Of a stretch of DNA of 56,054 nt, positions 44,164-52,869 are shown piece by piece (the stretch's first letter is position 1; every line of letters starts with the position of its first letter). The position numbers and the translations under genes are program-made. The notes beneath the pieces are model-generated. The model made no database searches. It was not told where the DNA came from and saw nothing but the letters and a program-made list of their open reading frames with translations. Source of the DNA: Streptomyces sp. 549 (GTDB lineage: Bacteria; Actinomycetota; Actinomycetes; Streptomycetales; Streptomycetaceae); the NCBI RefSeq assembly GCF_030124175.1, contig NZ_JASKMT010000033.1, positions 1-56,054 on the forward strand, given 5' to 3'.

Positions 44164-45123
44164 TCAGCCATGGCCGGCCGTCCTTCCCCGGGCGGTGCCG
44201 AGCCAGACGGCGATGGCCTCGCTGCGGGTGGTCGTGTGGAGCTTGGTGAAGATGCGGTTGATGTGGTTCTTGACCGTCTTCTCGGCCACGAAACAGGCGG
44301 CGGCGATCTGTGCGTTGGCCATGCCGGACGCGATGTGCGACATGATCTCGGCCTCCCTGCTGCTCAGCCCGAAGCGTTCGGCCGGCTCCTGCGCCGGTGC
44401 GGGCGGTGGCCCGTCCGGGGCCGCCGTACCCCATGCCCTTCCGGAGAGTGACTCTGCCACAACAGGTTGCGCATGCGAAGAGTTCTGGGGAAATTGCCCA
44501 CGAGGCGAGACAGTTGGCGTTCCCGGAGCGCCCAGGTCGCCCTTTCGTAACTGCGCGAGCAGGACGGTGGACGGGGTGGCGGTGAAGTGCGCCTGACCGT
44601 GCCGGACGGTCCGAACCGCGCGGACCAGTTCCTCCGCGGTGAACTCGCCGTGCACCAGGTAGCCTTCCGCCCCCAGGCGGAGCGCCCGGTGGACGATTTC
44701 CCCCTCCTGGCTGTACGTCAGCATCAGTACCGGTGCCAGGCGGGCGAGGTGGGGCAGGGCGGTGAGTCCGTCGACACCGGGCATGCGCACGTCGAGCAGG
44801 ATGACGTCGGGGCGGTGCCGGCGGGCGGCTTCGTGGGCCTGGTCGCCGTCGGCGGCCTCGGCCACGACGGTGATGTCCTCGCGTCCCGTCAGCAGCGCGG
44901 TGAGTCCGGCCCGGACGACGGGGTTGTCGTCGGCGACGAGCACGCGCAGCGCCCCGGGCCGGCCGGGCTCGGCGGCGGCGCGGGGCGCCGGCAGGGGCGC
45001 CCGGGTGGCCGTCTGCTCCACCGTGTGCGGGTCGGCGGCGGTCGACGAGGCCAGCGCGGGCCTGCGCACCGCGCTGTGCGGGGTGAGGGTCCTGGTGTGT
45101 TCCGCCGAGGGTTCAGACGGCAT
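44164..45123 (-). CDS. LuxR/NarL-type response regulator
   Basis: 319 residues. A 57-residue disordered head, then receiver domain 58-175 with D65-D66 (LVADDNPVVRAG), phospho-acceptor D111 (VILLDVRMPG) and a T/S in MLTYSQ. A long ~70-residue linker (180-248) follows, then a LuxR helix-turn-helix (250-305; LSSREAEIMSHIASGMANAQIA, KTVKNHINRIFTKL). The head and linker make it about 100 residues longer than usual NarL proteins. It overlaps the histidine-kinase stop by 11 bp: cognate pair. Likely controls the adjacent flp gene. Confidence 0.94.
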   Translation of the reverse strand: MPSEPSAEHTRTLTPHSAVRRPALASSTAADPHTVEQTATRAPLPAPRAAAEPGRPGALRVLVADDNPVVRAGLTALLTGREDITVVAEAADGDQAHEAARRHRPDVILLDVRMPGVDGLTALPHLARLAPVLMLTYSQEGEIVHRALRLGAEGYLVHGEFTAEELVRAVRTVRHGQAHFTATPSTVLLAQLRKGDLGAPGTPTVSPRGQFPQNSSHAQPVVAESLSGRAWGTAAPDGPPPAPAQEPAERFGLSSREAEIMSHIASGMANAQIAAACFVAEKTVKNHINRIFTKLHTTTRSEAIAVWLGTARGRTAGHG

Positions 45124-46567
45124 GGTGCGGGCTCCCTTCGGGCGCGGTGCGGTGGGGGGTGAGCGGCAGGTCGAGGCGGACTTCGGTGCCGCCGGTGCTG
45201 CTGCGGCCGACCCGCAGCCGTGCGCCGATGGCGGCGGCGCGTTCGACCATGCCGAGCAGGCCGAAGTGCCCGGCCTGGCGCAGGGCGGGCAGGGTGGTTC
45301 CGGCGGGCAGGCCGGTGCCGTCGTCGCGGATGCGCAGGGTGAGCAGGCCGCCGGCGACGGCGGTGGTGACGGCGACGGTGCTGGCCCTGGCGTGCCGGGC
45401 GGCGTTGTCGAGGGCTTCGGTGGTGATGGTCAGCAGGTGCCGGGCGACCGGCTGCGGCACGGTCAGGGGTGTGTCGTCCGGTCCGCTGTGGTGGAAGGTG
45501 GCGGGCAGGCCGCTGCGGCGGCTGAAGTCGGTGGTGCCGGAGTGCAGGGCGGTGACGATGCGCACCCAGGCGTCGGGCTCGCTGCTGCGGCGCAGGTCGG
45601 TGAGGAGTTCGCGGGACTCGGCGGCGGCCCGCCGGGCGGACCGGGCGACGAGTTCGGCGCGTCGGCGCACCTCGGCGGCGGTGTCCCGGTCGGCGGCGTG
45701 GGCGAGGCTGTCGGCGGAGAGCGCCAGGCCGTGCAGGGTCTTGGCCACGGAGTCGTGCAGGTCGCGGGCGAGGCGGGAGCGTTCCTCGGCGACGGCGGTG
45801 GTGGCCGCCAGCCTGGCGTGCGCGTCGGCGAGGGCCTGCGAGGCGGTGCCGAACCGCAGCACGTGGTTGCGCAGGGTGACACCGACGGCTCCGGCGATGG
45901 CGCAGAACCCGGCCAGCAGCAGCGCGCTGTGCAGTCCCGCCTCGTCCGCCGGGGCACTGCCCGGGACGTTGCCCGGGGCGCTGCCCGAGGCGCCGGCGGG
46001 GTCGGCGCCGGTGGCGTGCAGCAGGATGAGCAGCAGGCACTGGGCGGCGGCGAAGGCACCCGCGCCGCGCCAGCCGTAGAGCAGTCCGGCCAGCAGCGGC
46101 GTGCAGACGCTCACATAGGCCAGCGGTGACTGCGGGGTCGCGGTGACGAGCAGCAGGCCGCCCAGCAGCAGGTCGAGGGCGAGCAGCTGCGGGTGGCGCA
46201 GCAGCAGCGGGCCGAAGCGCTCCCAGTCGCGGAAAAGGGCGTAGGAACCCATGAAGGTGACCAGGACGGCCGAGCCGACGAGCCACTGCGGCAGCCCTTC
46301 GGCCGCGTTGGCCAGGGCCATCGGGGTGCCGAGGGCGATCATGGCGAGCCGGAACCCGAACACCTGGCGGCACAGCGACTGGAGGGCGTTGGCCTGCAGC
46401 GGCACTGCTGGCTGCCCACCCGCCAGCCCACCCGCCTTCCCACCCGCGCGCCCGCGCGCCGGCCCGCGCGTCCACCCCTCGTGCGCCGGGTGTCCGCCGG
46501 AGGCCCTGCGCTCAGGCTCCCCGCCGTGCCCGCGTCCTGTGGGGGTGCGGCGGTTGGGGGCTGCCAT
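45113..46567 (-). CDS. Sensor histidine kinase (HisKA_3 type)
   Basis: 484 residues from ATG, 5 bp after the tadC stop, with GGGGGAG upstream. Residues 1-60 are disordered, with Gly/Ala repeats. Five to six membrane helices (70-235) follow, then a short coiled linker. The dimerisation/phosphotransfer helix has H271 (RSRLARDLHDSVAKTLHG). The HATPase domain (about 385-475) has TEALDNAARHARAS, IRDDGTG and HFGLLGMVERA. Partner of the downstream response regulator. Its place inside the Tad operon suggests it senses envelope or pilus state; the signal is unknown. Confidence 0.93.
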   Translation of the reverse strand: MAAPNRRTPTGRGHGGEPERRASGGHPAHEGWTRGPARGRAGGKAGGLAGGQPAVPLQANALQSLCRQVFGFRLAMIALGTPMALANAAEGLPQWLVGSAVLVTFMGSYALFRDWERFGPLLLRHPQLLALDLLLGGLLLVTATPQSPLAYVSVCTPLLAGLLYGWRGAGAFAAAQCLLLILLHATGADPAGASGSAPGNVPGSAPADEAGLHSALLLAGFCAIAGAVGVTLRNHVLRFGTASQALADAHARLAATTAVAEERSRLARDLHDSVAKTLHGLALSADSLAHAADRDTAAEVRRRAELVARSARRAAAESRELLTDLRRSSEPDAWVRIVTALHSGTTDFSRRSGLPATFHHSGPDDTPLTVPQPVARHLLTITTEALDNAARHARASTVAVTTAVAGGLLTLRIRDDGTGLPAGTTLPALRQAGHFGLLGMVERAAAIGARLRVGRSSTGGTEVRLDLPLTPHRTAPEGSPHHAV

Positions 46568-46572
46568 GGCGG

Positions 46573-47460
46573 TCACTCCCCCGAGATCCGGCCGAAGTCG
46601 GTCTCGGTACCGAGGAAGAGACCGGCGACGAGCAGGATGAGCGTGGCGGGCACCATGACGGTGGTGATGACGAGGGTCGCCTTGGGGACGGCCTTGGAGG
46701 CGCGGCGGCGGGCGTTCTGGGCGTCGGTGCGGCGCATGTCGGTGGCGATGGAGATGAGCGTGTCGACGATGGGCGCGCCCAGTTCCTCGCCCTGCTGGAG
46801 CGCGGTGACGAACATCGCGACCTGCTCGGAGTCGTTGCGCCGCCGCAGTTCCTCGAAGGCCTTGCGGCGGCTGACGCCCATGTCCATCTGCCGCAGCGTG
46901 ATGCGCAGTTCGTCGGCCCACGGGCCTTCGTAGCGTTCCGCGACCCGGTCGAGGGCCTGGCGGAAGCCGAGCCCGGCGGAGACGACGACGGCGAGCACGT
47001 CGAGGAAGTCCGGCAGGGTCCGCTCGATCTCGTCCTTGCGGATGCGGATGGAGACGGCGATGCCGACCTCGACCCAGAACAGGCCGAAGGCGACCATGGC
47101 CGCCGCCAGCAGGTACTGGCCCCGGGTGAGCATGGCGAACGCGCCGAGCAGGCCCAGCACGCCGTAGACGGCGCGGCGGGCGGCGTACCGGTCGAGGGTG
47201 AGGCCGCCGGGGTTGCCGGCCAGGTCGATGCGGCGGCGGACCCGGTTGACGCGGGCCTCCCCCATGAGGCGCAGGACGAGCGGCGCCCAGCGCATGCCGA
47301 TGCGGTCGACGGCGGAGCCGACGGGGGTGGCGCGGGAGGCACCGACCTCCAGGGCGAGGGCGAGGTCGCCGGGCAGCTTGGTCTCGGCCCGGTACATCCT
47401 GATGCCCAGGAAGGCTCCGGCGACGCACAGGGCGAGGGTGAAGGCGAGCAGCAGCGCCAT
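46573..47460 (-). CDS. tadC: TadC-like inner-membrane platform protein
   Basis: 295 residues, ATG. Type II secretion F (T2SSF) domain about 130-250 (LPDFLDVLAVVVSAGLGFRQALDRVAERYEG, VAMFVTALQQGEELGAPIVDTL) with membrane helices at 2-20, 95-130 and 262-285. Forms the platform with TadB that lets the TadA ATPase drive pilin assembly. Precedes the kinase gene by 5 bp. Confidence 0.92.
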   Translation of the reverse strand: MALLLAFTLALCVAGAFLGIRMYRAETKLPGDLALALEVGASRATPVGSAVDRIGMRWAPLVLRLMGEARVNRVRRRIDLAGNPGGLTLDRYAARRAVYGVLGLLGAFAMLTRGQYLLAAAMVAFGLFWVEVGIAVSIRIRKDEIERTLPDFLDVLAVVVSAGLGFRQALDRVAERYEGPWADELRITLRQMDMGVSRRKAFEELRRRNDSEQVAMFVTALQQGEELGAPIVDTLISIATDMRRTDAQNARRRASKAVPKATLVITTVMVPATLILLVAGLFLGTETDFGRISGE

Positions 47461-47572
47461 GGTGCGGTCCTCCTCTCGTTCGGGTCGGTGGTGCGGCGGT
47501 CGGGGGGCGGGCCGGGCCCGTGGCGGTCGGGGTCCGTCCCGGGGGCGGCGGGTGGTGGGTGGTGGGCGGCGG

Positions 47573-48568
47573 TCAGACGTCGATCCTCGACATGCGGCGG
47601 ATGAGGAAGAAGCCGAGCGCGTAGAGCGAGAAGGCGATGACGACGGCGGCCTGGCCGGGGAAGGAGCCCGTCATGCGCTCCAGCGTGCCGGGGCCGGCGC
47701 GGTCCATCATCAGCAGCACGCCGAAGCCGATGAGCGGGACGGAGTAGGCGGTCATGTTGACCTGGGAGAGCTGCGTCCTGACCTCGCGGCGGGTCTCCTT
47801 GCGCTGCTCCAGCGTGTCGGTGAGGTTGCGCAGCGAGCCGACGACCTGGCCGCCGGCCTTGTTGGACAGCACCAGCGTGGTGACGAGCACGACGAGTTCG
47901 CGGGAGGGAAGGCGTTTCGCGAGTTCGCCCAGTGCCTCGTCGACGGAGTGTCCGAGGGCCAGTTTGTCGGCGACCTTGGCCAGTTCCTCGCCCGCGGGGG
48001 CGTCCATCTCCTCGGCGGCCATGGTGATGGCGGTGCGCAGGGCCAGCCCTGCCTGGGTGCCGTTGGCGATCAGCCGGGAGAGTTCGGGCAGTTGGTTGAT
48101 GAACCGCTCGATGCGCTTGGCGCGCTGCCAGTTGAGGAAGGCGAACGCGCCCCACACGCCGAGCAGGGCGGCCAGCGGGCCGAAGAACGAGGCCAGCAGG
48201 GACTGGGCGATGATCCACAGCGCGGCGCTGCCCGCGAGCACGTACACGGTGAACTCGCCGGGGGTGACGTCGAGTCCGGTGCCGGTGAGCCGGGTCGCGA
48301 GGTGGCGTCCGGCGCGGGTGCGGCGCAGCCTGCGGTCGACGCCGGTGAAGCGGCGGCTGCGGCCGGCGAGCGGCGGCGGCCCGGCCTGGGAGAGGCGGTC
48401 GACGAGGGCCTGCCGCTGGGCGCGTCCGCTGGCGTAGGCGTGCACGCCTACGACGGCGAGCACGCAGGCCAGCAGGGTGACGCCGAGCGTCAGCAGGCCG
48501 AGCCGCTCCAGCGGGTCGGTGGCGGCGAGCGCGGAGGCGGCCGTCACGGTGGTGGGGAGGGCGGACAT
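47573..48568 (-). CDS. tadB: TadB-like inner-membrane platform protein
   Basis: 331 residues. T2SSF domain about 160-290 (FINQLPELSRLIANGTQAGLALRTAITMAAEEM, ELVVLVTTLVLSNKAGGQVVGSLRNL) with membrane helices near 25-45, 105-145 and 270-320. Same role as TadC, typically paired. 10 bp after tadA; a 112-bp spacer separates it from tadC, in which no hairpin-dependent stop was clear. Confidence 0.92.
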   Translation of the reverse strand: MSALPTTVTAASALAATDPLERLGLLTLGVTLLACVLAVVGVHAYASGRAQRQALVDRLSQAGPPPLAGRSRRFTGVDRRLRRTRAGRHLATRLTGTGLDVTPGEFTVYVLAGSAALWIIAQSLLASFFGPLAALLGVWGAFAFLNWQRAKRIERFINQLPELSRLIANGTQAGLALRTAITMAAEEMDAPAGEELAKVADKLALGHSVDEALGELAKRLPSRELVVLVTTLVLSNKAGGQVVGSLRNLTDTLEQRKETRREVRTQLSQVNMTAYSVPLIGFGVLLMMDRAGPGTLERMTGSFPGQAAVVIAFSLYALGFFLIRRMSRIDV

Positions 48569-48578
48569 GGCGGACCGG

Positions 48579-49916
48579 CTACCTCGCTTCCCTGGTGGCG
48601 AGTTCCAGTTCGGAGCCGGCGACGCCGAAGACGGGCGGCAGCGCCTCCCCGGCGAGGTAGAGGCGCTGGGCGACGCTGCGTGGCAGCGGGTGGTAGCGGA
48701 ACCGGCCGCGGACGACGCCGTCGATGTCCATGGGTTGCGCGTCGAAGCCGGCGACCCGGGTGATGCGGTAGTCCTCCCGGCCGTGCGAGTCGAGGATGGC
48801 GATCTCGGTGATGCGCCGGGAGCCGTCGGCGTGCCGGGTGAGCTGGACGAGCACGTCGAGCGCGCTGTTGATCTGGTCGCGCAGCGCCTCGAAGGGGATC
48901 TTCACCTCTGACATGGACGCCAGGGTCTGGAGCCGCATCAGGGCGTCCTCGGCGCTGTTGGCGTGCACGGTGGCGAGTGAGCCGTCGTGGCCGGTGGACA
49001 TGGCCTGGAGCATGTCGAGGGTCTCGCCGCCGCGGACCTCGCCGACGATGATGCGGTCGGGCCGCATGCGCAGCGAGTTGCGCACCAGGTCGCGGATGGT
49101 GATCTGGCCCTTGCCCTCGACGTTGGGCGGCCGGGACTCCAGCGAGATGACGTGCTGCTGCTGGAGTTGCAGTTCGGCGGCGTCCTCGACGGTGATGATG
49201 CGCTCGCCCTCGGGGATGAGTCCGGAGAGCGCGTTGAGCAGGGTGGTCTTGCCGGAGCCGGTGGCGCCGGAGACGATGACGTTGAACTTGGCGCGGACGA
49301 GCGCGGCGAGCAGCAGCGTCATGGGCTCGTCGAGCGAGCCGAGCCCGATGAGTTCCTGGAGGCTGTAGGAGCGGGGGAAGCGCCGGATGGTGAGGGTCGC
49401 GCCGGTGAGGGCGAGCGGCGGGATGATGACGTTGACACGTTCGCCGGACGGGAGGCGGGCGTCGACCATCGGGTTGGACTCGTCGACGCGGCGGTTGACG
49501 GTGGAGACGATGCGTTCGATGGTCTGCATCAGCTGGTCGTTGGAGGCGAAGCGCAGCGGCAGCCGCTCGACCCGGCCGTTGCGTTCGACGAAGATCTGGT
49601 CGGGGCCGTTGACCATGATCTCGGTGATGGTGACGTCCTCCAGCAGCGGTTCGAGGATGCCCAGGCCCAGCGCCTCGTCGACGACGCGCCGGATGAGCAT
49701 GGCCCGGCCCTGGGTGGACAGCACGGGGCCTTCGCGGCTGATGATGTGGCCCAGGACGCGTTCCAGCCTGACCCGGCGCTCGGCTGCGGCGAGCGAGGAC
49801 ATCTCGGCGAGGTCGATCTCCTCCAGGAGCTTGGCCCGGTAGGCGGTGACGAGGTGGCTCTCGTCGTGCTGGCCCGCGGTGGCTTCGGGTGCGTTGAGGC
49901 GTGCCTTGAGGCTCAT
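48579..49916 (-). CDS. tadA: TadA/CpaF secretion ATPase
   Basis: 445 residues from ATG with GAGGAGG 8 bp upstream; an in-frame extension to 50606 is rejected. N-terminal helical domain (to about 130) with ITEIMVNGPDQIFVERNGRVERL, then the VirB11-like ATPase: Walker A GATGSGKTT (near 220), Asp box ITVEDAAELQLQQ, Walker B RMRPDRIIVGEVRGGE and His box ATVHANSAEDALMRL. Hexameric motor for Flp pilin polymerisation, cytoplasmic side. Confidence 0.96.
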   Translation of the reverse strand: MSLKARLNAPEATAGQHDESHLVTAYRAKLLEEIDLAEMSSLAAAERRVRLERVLGHIISREGPVLSTQGRAMLIRRVVDEALGLGILEPLLEDVTITEIMVNGPDQIFVERNGRVERLPLRFASNDQLMQTIERIVSTVNRRVDESNPMVDARLPSGERVNVIIPPLALTGATLTIRRFPRSYSLQELIGLGSLDEPMTLLLAALVRAKFNVIVSGATGSGKTTLLNALSGLIPEGERIITVEDAAELQLQQQHVISLESRPPNVEGKGQITIRDLVRNSLRMRPDRIIVGEVRGGETLDMLQAMSTGHDGSLATVHANSAEDALMRLQTLASMSEVKIPFEALRDQINSALDVLVQLTRHADGSRRITEIAILDSHGREDYRITRVAGFDAQPMDIDGVVRGRFRYHPLPRSVAQRLYLAGEALPPVFGVAGSELELATREAR

Positions 49917-49999
49917 GGGCGGGCCCTCCTCGTGGTGTGCCTGCGGGGTCTCACGGGTGTGCGGGTACCCGGTGCGGGGAGGTCCGGTCGCATCGGCCG

Positions 50000-50422
50000 T
50001 CAGTCCCTGGCTCGCGGCATGGTGGCCGACTTGCTGACGCTGCCGAAGCCGATCCCGGGGATGACGGAGGGGATCTGCACGGTGGCGGTGACGGTGACCT
50101 CGCCTGCCGGGCGCTGCTCGGCGAACGCGGCGCGGGAGGCGAGCCAGCCGCTCATGGCCTGCTTGCCGCCCGCGGTGGCGCTGCGGGTGTCGTCCTGCGA
50201 GACGTAGCGGGCGGCGGCGCGGGCGCCGCTGCCGGCCTGGGAGGCGGTGTAGGCGACGATGCCGAGCTGCACACCGGCCAGCGCGATGATCAGCAGCAGC
50301 GGCAGGAAGCCGATGAACTCGATGGCCGCCTGCCCGCGGTCGCGGGCGGTGCGCGGCGGGAGCCGCCTGGCGGGCGGGAGCAGCGGGCGGGCGGGTGGGA
50401 GCTGCGGGCGGGGGGTGGTCAT
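50000..50422 (-). CDS. TadE-like pilus assembly protein (second copy)
   Basis: 140 residues from ATG overlapping the previous tadE stop (ATGA). Proline/Arg head, then the pilin-like processing motif DRG|QAAIEFIGF (Glu at +5), a hydrophobic helix (LLLIIALAGVQLGIVAYTA) and SGARAAARYVSQDD. External part ~70 residues, no cysteines. Pseudopilin of the Tad system, likely processed by the A24 peptidase at 40.0 kb. An 83-bp spacer follows before tadA. Confidence 0.88.
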   Translation of the reverse strand: MTTPRPQLPPARPLLPPARRLPPRTARDRGQAAIEFIGFLPLLLIIALAGVQLGIVAYTASQAGSGARAAARYVSQDDTRSATAGGKQAMSGWLASRAAFAEQRPAGEVTVTATVQIPSVIPGIGFGSVSKSATMPRARD

Positions 50423-50790
50423 TCGGGCGCCTCCGATGCCGCACCGGCGGAACCGGTGACGGTGAACGGGAAGTTGACGCTGCCGGGGAACAGCACCGGC
50501 ACCTTGAGGTCGACGCCTGCGGTGGACATGCCGCCGGGGTTGCGGGCGCAGGAGGTGGACGCACCGGCCTGCCAGGCGCCCGGGAGGTCCCGCGTCGCCG
50601 CGGCACCGGCGTTCTCGCCGAGCGCGCAGGCGCGGGCGGCCTCGTCGGCGGCGTTGCCGGCGAGGGTGAAGGTGTAGCCGACGAGGACGAACTGCCACAG
50701 CAGGACGAGGACCAGCAGGATCAGCGGCGCCATGCCGAGGAACTCCACGGTGGTCTGCCCGTGGTCGGTGCCGGTCCGCTGTCTCCGCAT
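50419..50790 (-). CDS. TadE-like pilus assembly protein (first copy)
   Basis: 123 residues, ATG. Short basic head, processing motif DHG|QTTVEFLGM (Glu at +5), hydrophobic helix (APLILLVLVLLWQFVLVGYTFT) and the TadE GNAADEAARACALGE segment. The external domain contains two cysteines (ACALG, TSCARN) that may form a disulfide. Overlaps the next tadE gene by 4 bp and follows cpaE by 3 bp. Confidence 0.88.
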   Translation of the reverse strand: MRRQRTGTDHGQTTVEFLGMAPLILLVLVLLWQFVLVGYTFTLAGNAADEAARACALGENAGAAATRDLPGAWQAGASTSCARNPGGMSTAGVDLKVPVLFPGSVNFPFTVTGSAGAASEAPE

Positions 50791-50793
50791 GGT

Positions 50794-52059
50794 TCAGCGC
50801 TCCCCTGCCGTGCCGCGTCGGCGTCGCAGGGCGAGAGCGCCGCGGTCGCCTTGCCGGACCAGTCCCTTGCCGGGCTGCTGGGCAGCCGCCTGGCCGGTGA
50901 GGCCGAGTTCACCGGCGAGTGCCCACAGTGCTTGTCTGACTGCCCCGCGGCTGTCCAGCTCATGCATGCGCGAGGCGTCCAGGCAGCCCTGGAGTTCGCG
51001 GAAGTTGGCGGGGACGGTGGTGCGGGCGATGAGGGTGCCGGTGATCTGCTGGACGAGGGCCGGCTGGATCTCGGTGCCGCGGGTGTGGCGGTTGACGACG
51101 GTCACCGTCTCCTCCGCCTTGCGGATCTGGAGCCGGTCCCACAGTTTGACCATGCGCTTGACGCCGCGGACGGCGACGACGTCGGGGGTGGTGACGAGCA
51201 CGGCGGTGTCGGCCATCTCGACGGCTGCCGCGTTGGCGGCGGTGAGCTGGGTGCCGCAGTCGATGACGACGGTGTCGTAGCGGGTGCTCATCGCTGTGAC
51301 GATCTGCCGGGCGACGGCGTCGGTGACCTCCTCGGCCCGCTCCCCCTCGGCGGGCGCGAGCAGCAGGGCGAGGCCGGAGGGGTGGGCGAAGACGGCGTCC
51401 TGGAGCACGCGCGGCGACAGGTCGCCGATGCCGGCGAGGTCGGCGACGGACCGGCGGAACTGCACGTCGAGGAACGACGCCACGTCGCCGGCCTGGAGGT
51501 CCATGTCGATGAGGGCGGCGCTGCCGCCGGCGGCCTGGGCGGCGAGGGCGAGTTGCACGGCGGTGAGCGTGGTGCCGACGCCGCCCTTGGCGCCGGCGAC
51601 GGCGACGACGGTTCCGCCGGTGGGCGGCAGCACGTCGGGGCCGCTGCCGAGGTGGCGGCGCACCCCGGTGGCCCACTGGGCGACGGACTGGGTGCGCGCG
51701 GCCAGTTCGTCGTAGGTGAGCGGCAGGCCGATGACGCCGCGGGCGCCGGAGTCCATGGCGGCGGAGTAGACGGCCGGGCTGGCGTCGGTGGTGATGAGCA
51801 CGGTGCCGACGGCGGGGAAGCGCAGCCCGATCTCACGGATGAGTTCCAGGGCCGGGACGGGTCCGATGCGCTCGTGGACGAGCACGACCTCGGGCAGGTC
51901 GGCGACGGACTCGGCGGCGACGGACGCCAGCAGGTCCAGCAGTGCGGTGGAGTGGCCGACGGGCGGGGCGGGTTCGGTGCCGGGCAGCTGGCCGAGCAGG
52001 GACAGCACGGCCCGTGCGAGATCGGCGTCGGGGGTGGCGGGGATGACTCGGATGACCAT
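50794..52059 (-). CDS. cpaE: CpaE/TadZ-like P-loop ATPase
   Basis: 421 residues from ATG 52059 (GAGG 6 bp upstream); the GTG at 52071 overlapping the cpaB stop is an alternative adding 4 residues. N-terminal atypical receiver-like domain (1-125; VVLVHERIGPVPALELIREI). ParA/MinD-type ATPase about 135-370 with deviant Walker A AGAKGGVGTT, ALIDMDLQAGDV and VVIDCGTQL. Basic C-terminal tail. Localises the Tad machine at its assembly site. Confidence 0.93.
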   Translation of the reverse strand: MVIRVIPATPDADLARAVLSLLGQLPGTEPAPPVGHSTALLDLLASVAAESVADLPEVVLVHERIGPVPALELIREIGLRFPAVGTVLITTDASPAVYSAAMDSGARGVIGLPLTYDELAARTQSVAQWATGVRRHLGSGPDVLPPTGGTVVAVAGAKGGVGTTLTAVQLALAAQAAGGSAALIDMDLQAGDVASFLDVQFRRSVADLAGIGDLSPRVLQDAVFAHPSGLALLLAPAEGERAEEVTDAVARQIVTAMSTRYDTVVIDCGTQLTAANAAAVEMADTAVLVTTPDVVAVRGVKRMVKLWDRLQIRKAEETVTVVNRHTRGTEIQPALVQQITGTLIARTTVPANFRELQGCLDASRMHELDSRGAVRQALWALAGELGLTGQAAAQQPGKGLVRQGDRGALALRRRRGTAGER

Positions 52060-52067
52060 CTGCTGCC

Positions 52068-52772
52068 TCACTTGTCCCCGGACAGCGTGTAGTTGCGCTC
52101 GTCCTTGTCGATGGTGGCGTCGTCGCCCGGGGCGACGAGGGCGAGCCGGACGTGGGTGGCGAAGGACTCCGCGTAGGCGACCCGCTGGGCGTCGGTGGTG
52201 CCCAGCGCGAAGGTGATGGGGACGGCCTGGCCGCTGCCGGTGGGGTCCTCGTTGTCCTCGGGGCGGATGCTGGTCAGCCGGCCGACGTCGATGACGCGGG
52301 CTCCGGAGACGAGCACCTTGGAGACGGACTCGGTGTCGCCCTCGCCGCGGAACGTGGCGTAGATGTTGACGCGCGAGCCCGGGGTGATCTTCCCGGCGAC
52401 GCCGGTGGCGGCGTCGATCATGATGGCGATCTCCTGCTGCCCGGCGTCGAGCGCGGGGCGGTCGGCGATCATGTCGGCCTGGAGCAGGGAGCCCTTGCGC
52501 AGCGGGTTCACGGCTATCTTGCCGTCGACCTGGGCGAGGTCGGTGACGGCGGTCTCCGGCAGCCAGCGCTCCGGCATGCTGATGCGGGTGAACTGGTCCC
52601 GTTCGAGGGCCTGGTAGGGCTCGACGTCGCTCTTCAGCTCGTACGCCGTCACCTCGGGCCCGACCTTCGACTCCACGTTGTTGATCACCGAGAGCACCCC
52701 GCCGAAGGCGGCGATCGCGCCGACGATCGACAGGACCAGCAGGATGACGCCGCGGCGCTGGCGGGAATTCAT
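52068..52772 (-). CDS. cpaB: CpaB/RcpC-like pilus assembly protein
   Basis: 234 residues, ATG. Membrane anchor 9-28 (ILLVLSIVGAIAAFGGVL), then an SAF-like domain (45-105; VEPYQALERDQFTRISMPERWLP, VNPLRKGSLLQADMI) and a RcpC domain (110-205; ITPGSRVNIYATFRG, VLVSGARVIDVG). In Gram-negatives it associates with the secretin; in this secretin-free system it may be a wall-side guide. Stop overlaps the cpaE region by a GTGA. Confidence 0.9.
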   Translation of the reverse strand: MNSRQRRGVILLVLSIVGAIAAFGGVLSVINNVESKVGPEVTAYELKSDVEPYQALERDQFTRISMPERWLPETAVTDLAQVDGKIAVNPLRKGSLLQADMIADRPALDAGQQEIAIMIDAATGVAGKITPGSRVNIYATFRGEGDTESVSKVLVSGARVIDVGRLTSIRPEDNEDPTGSGQAVPITFALGTTDAQRVAYAESFATHVRLALVAPGDDATIDKDERNYTLSGDK

Positions 52773-52869
52773 AACCGGGAGCTACCTCGTTCGGGGCCGG
52801 GACAGTGAACGGTGCGTGCGAGCCGTGCGTATGAACGTGTGCACAACGAATGGTGCCGTCTGCACCGGT

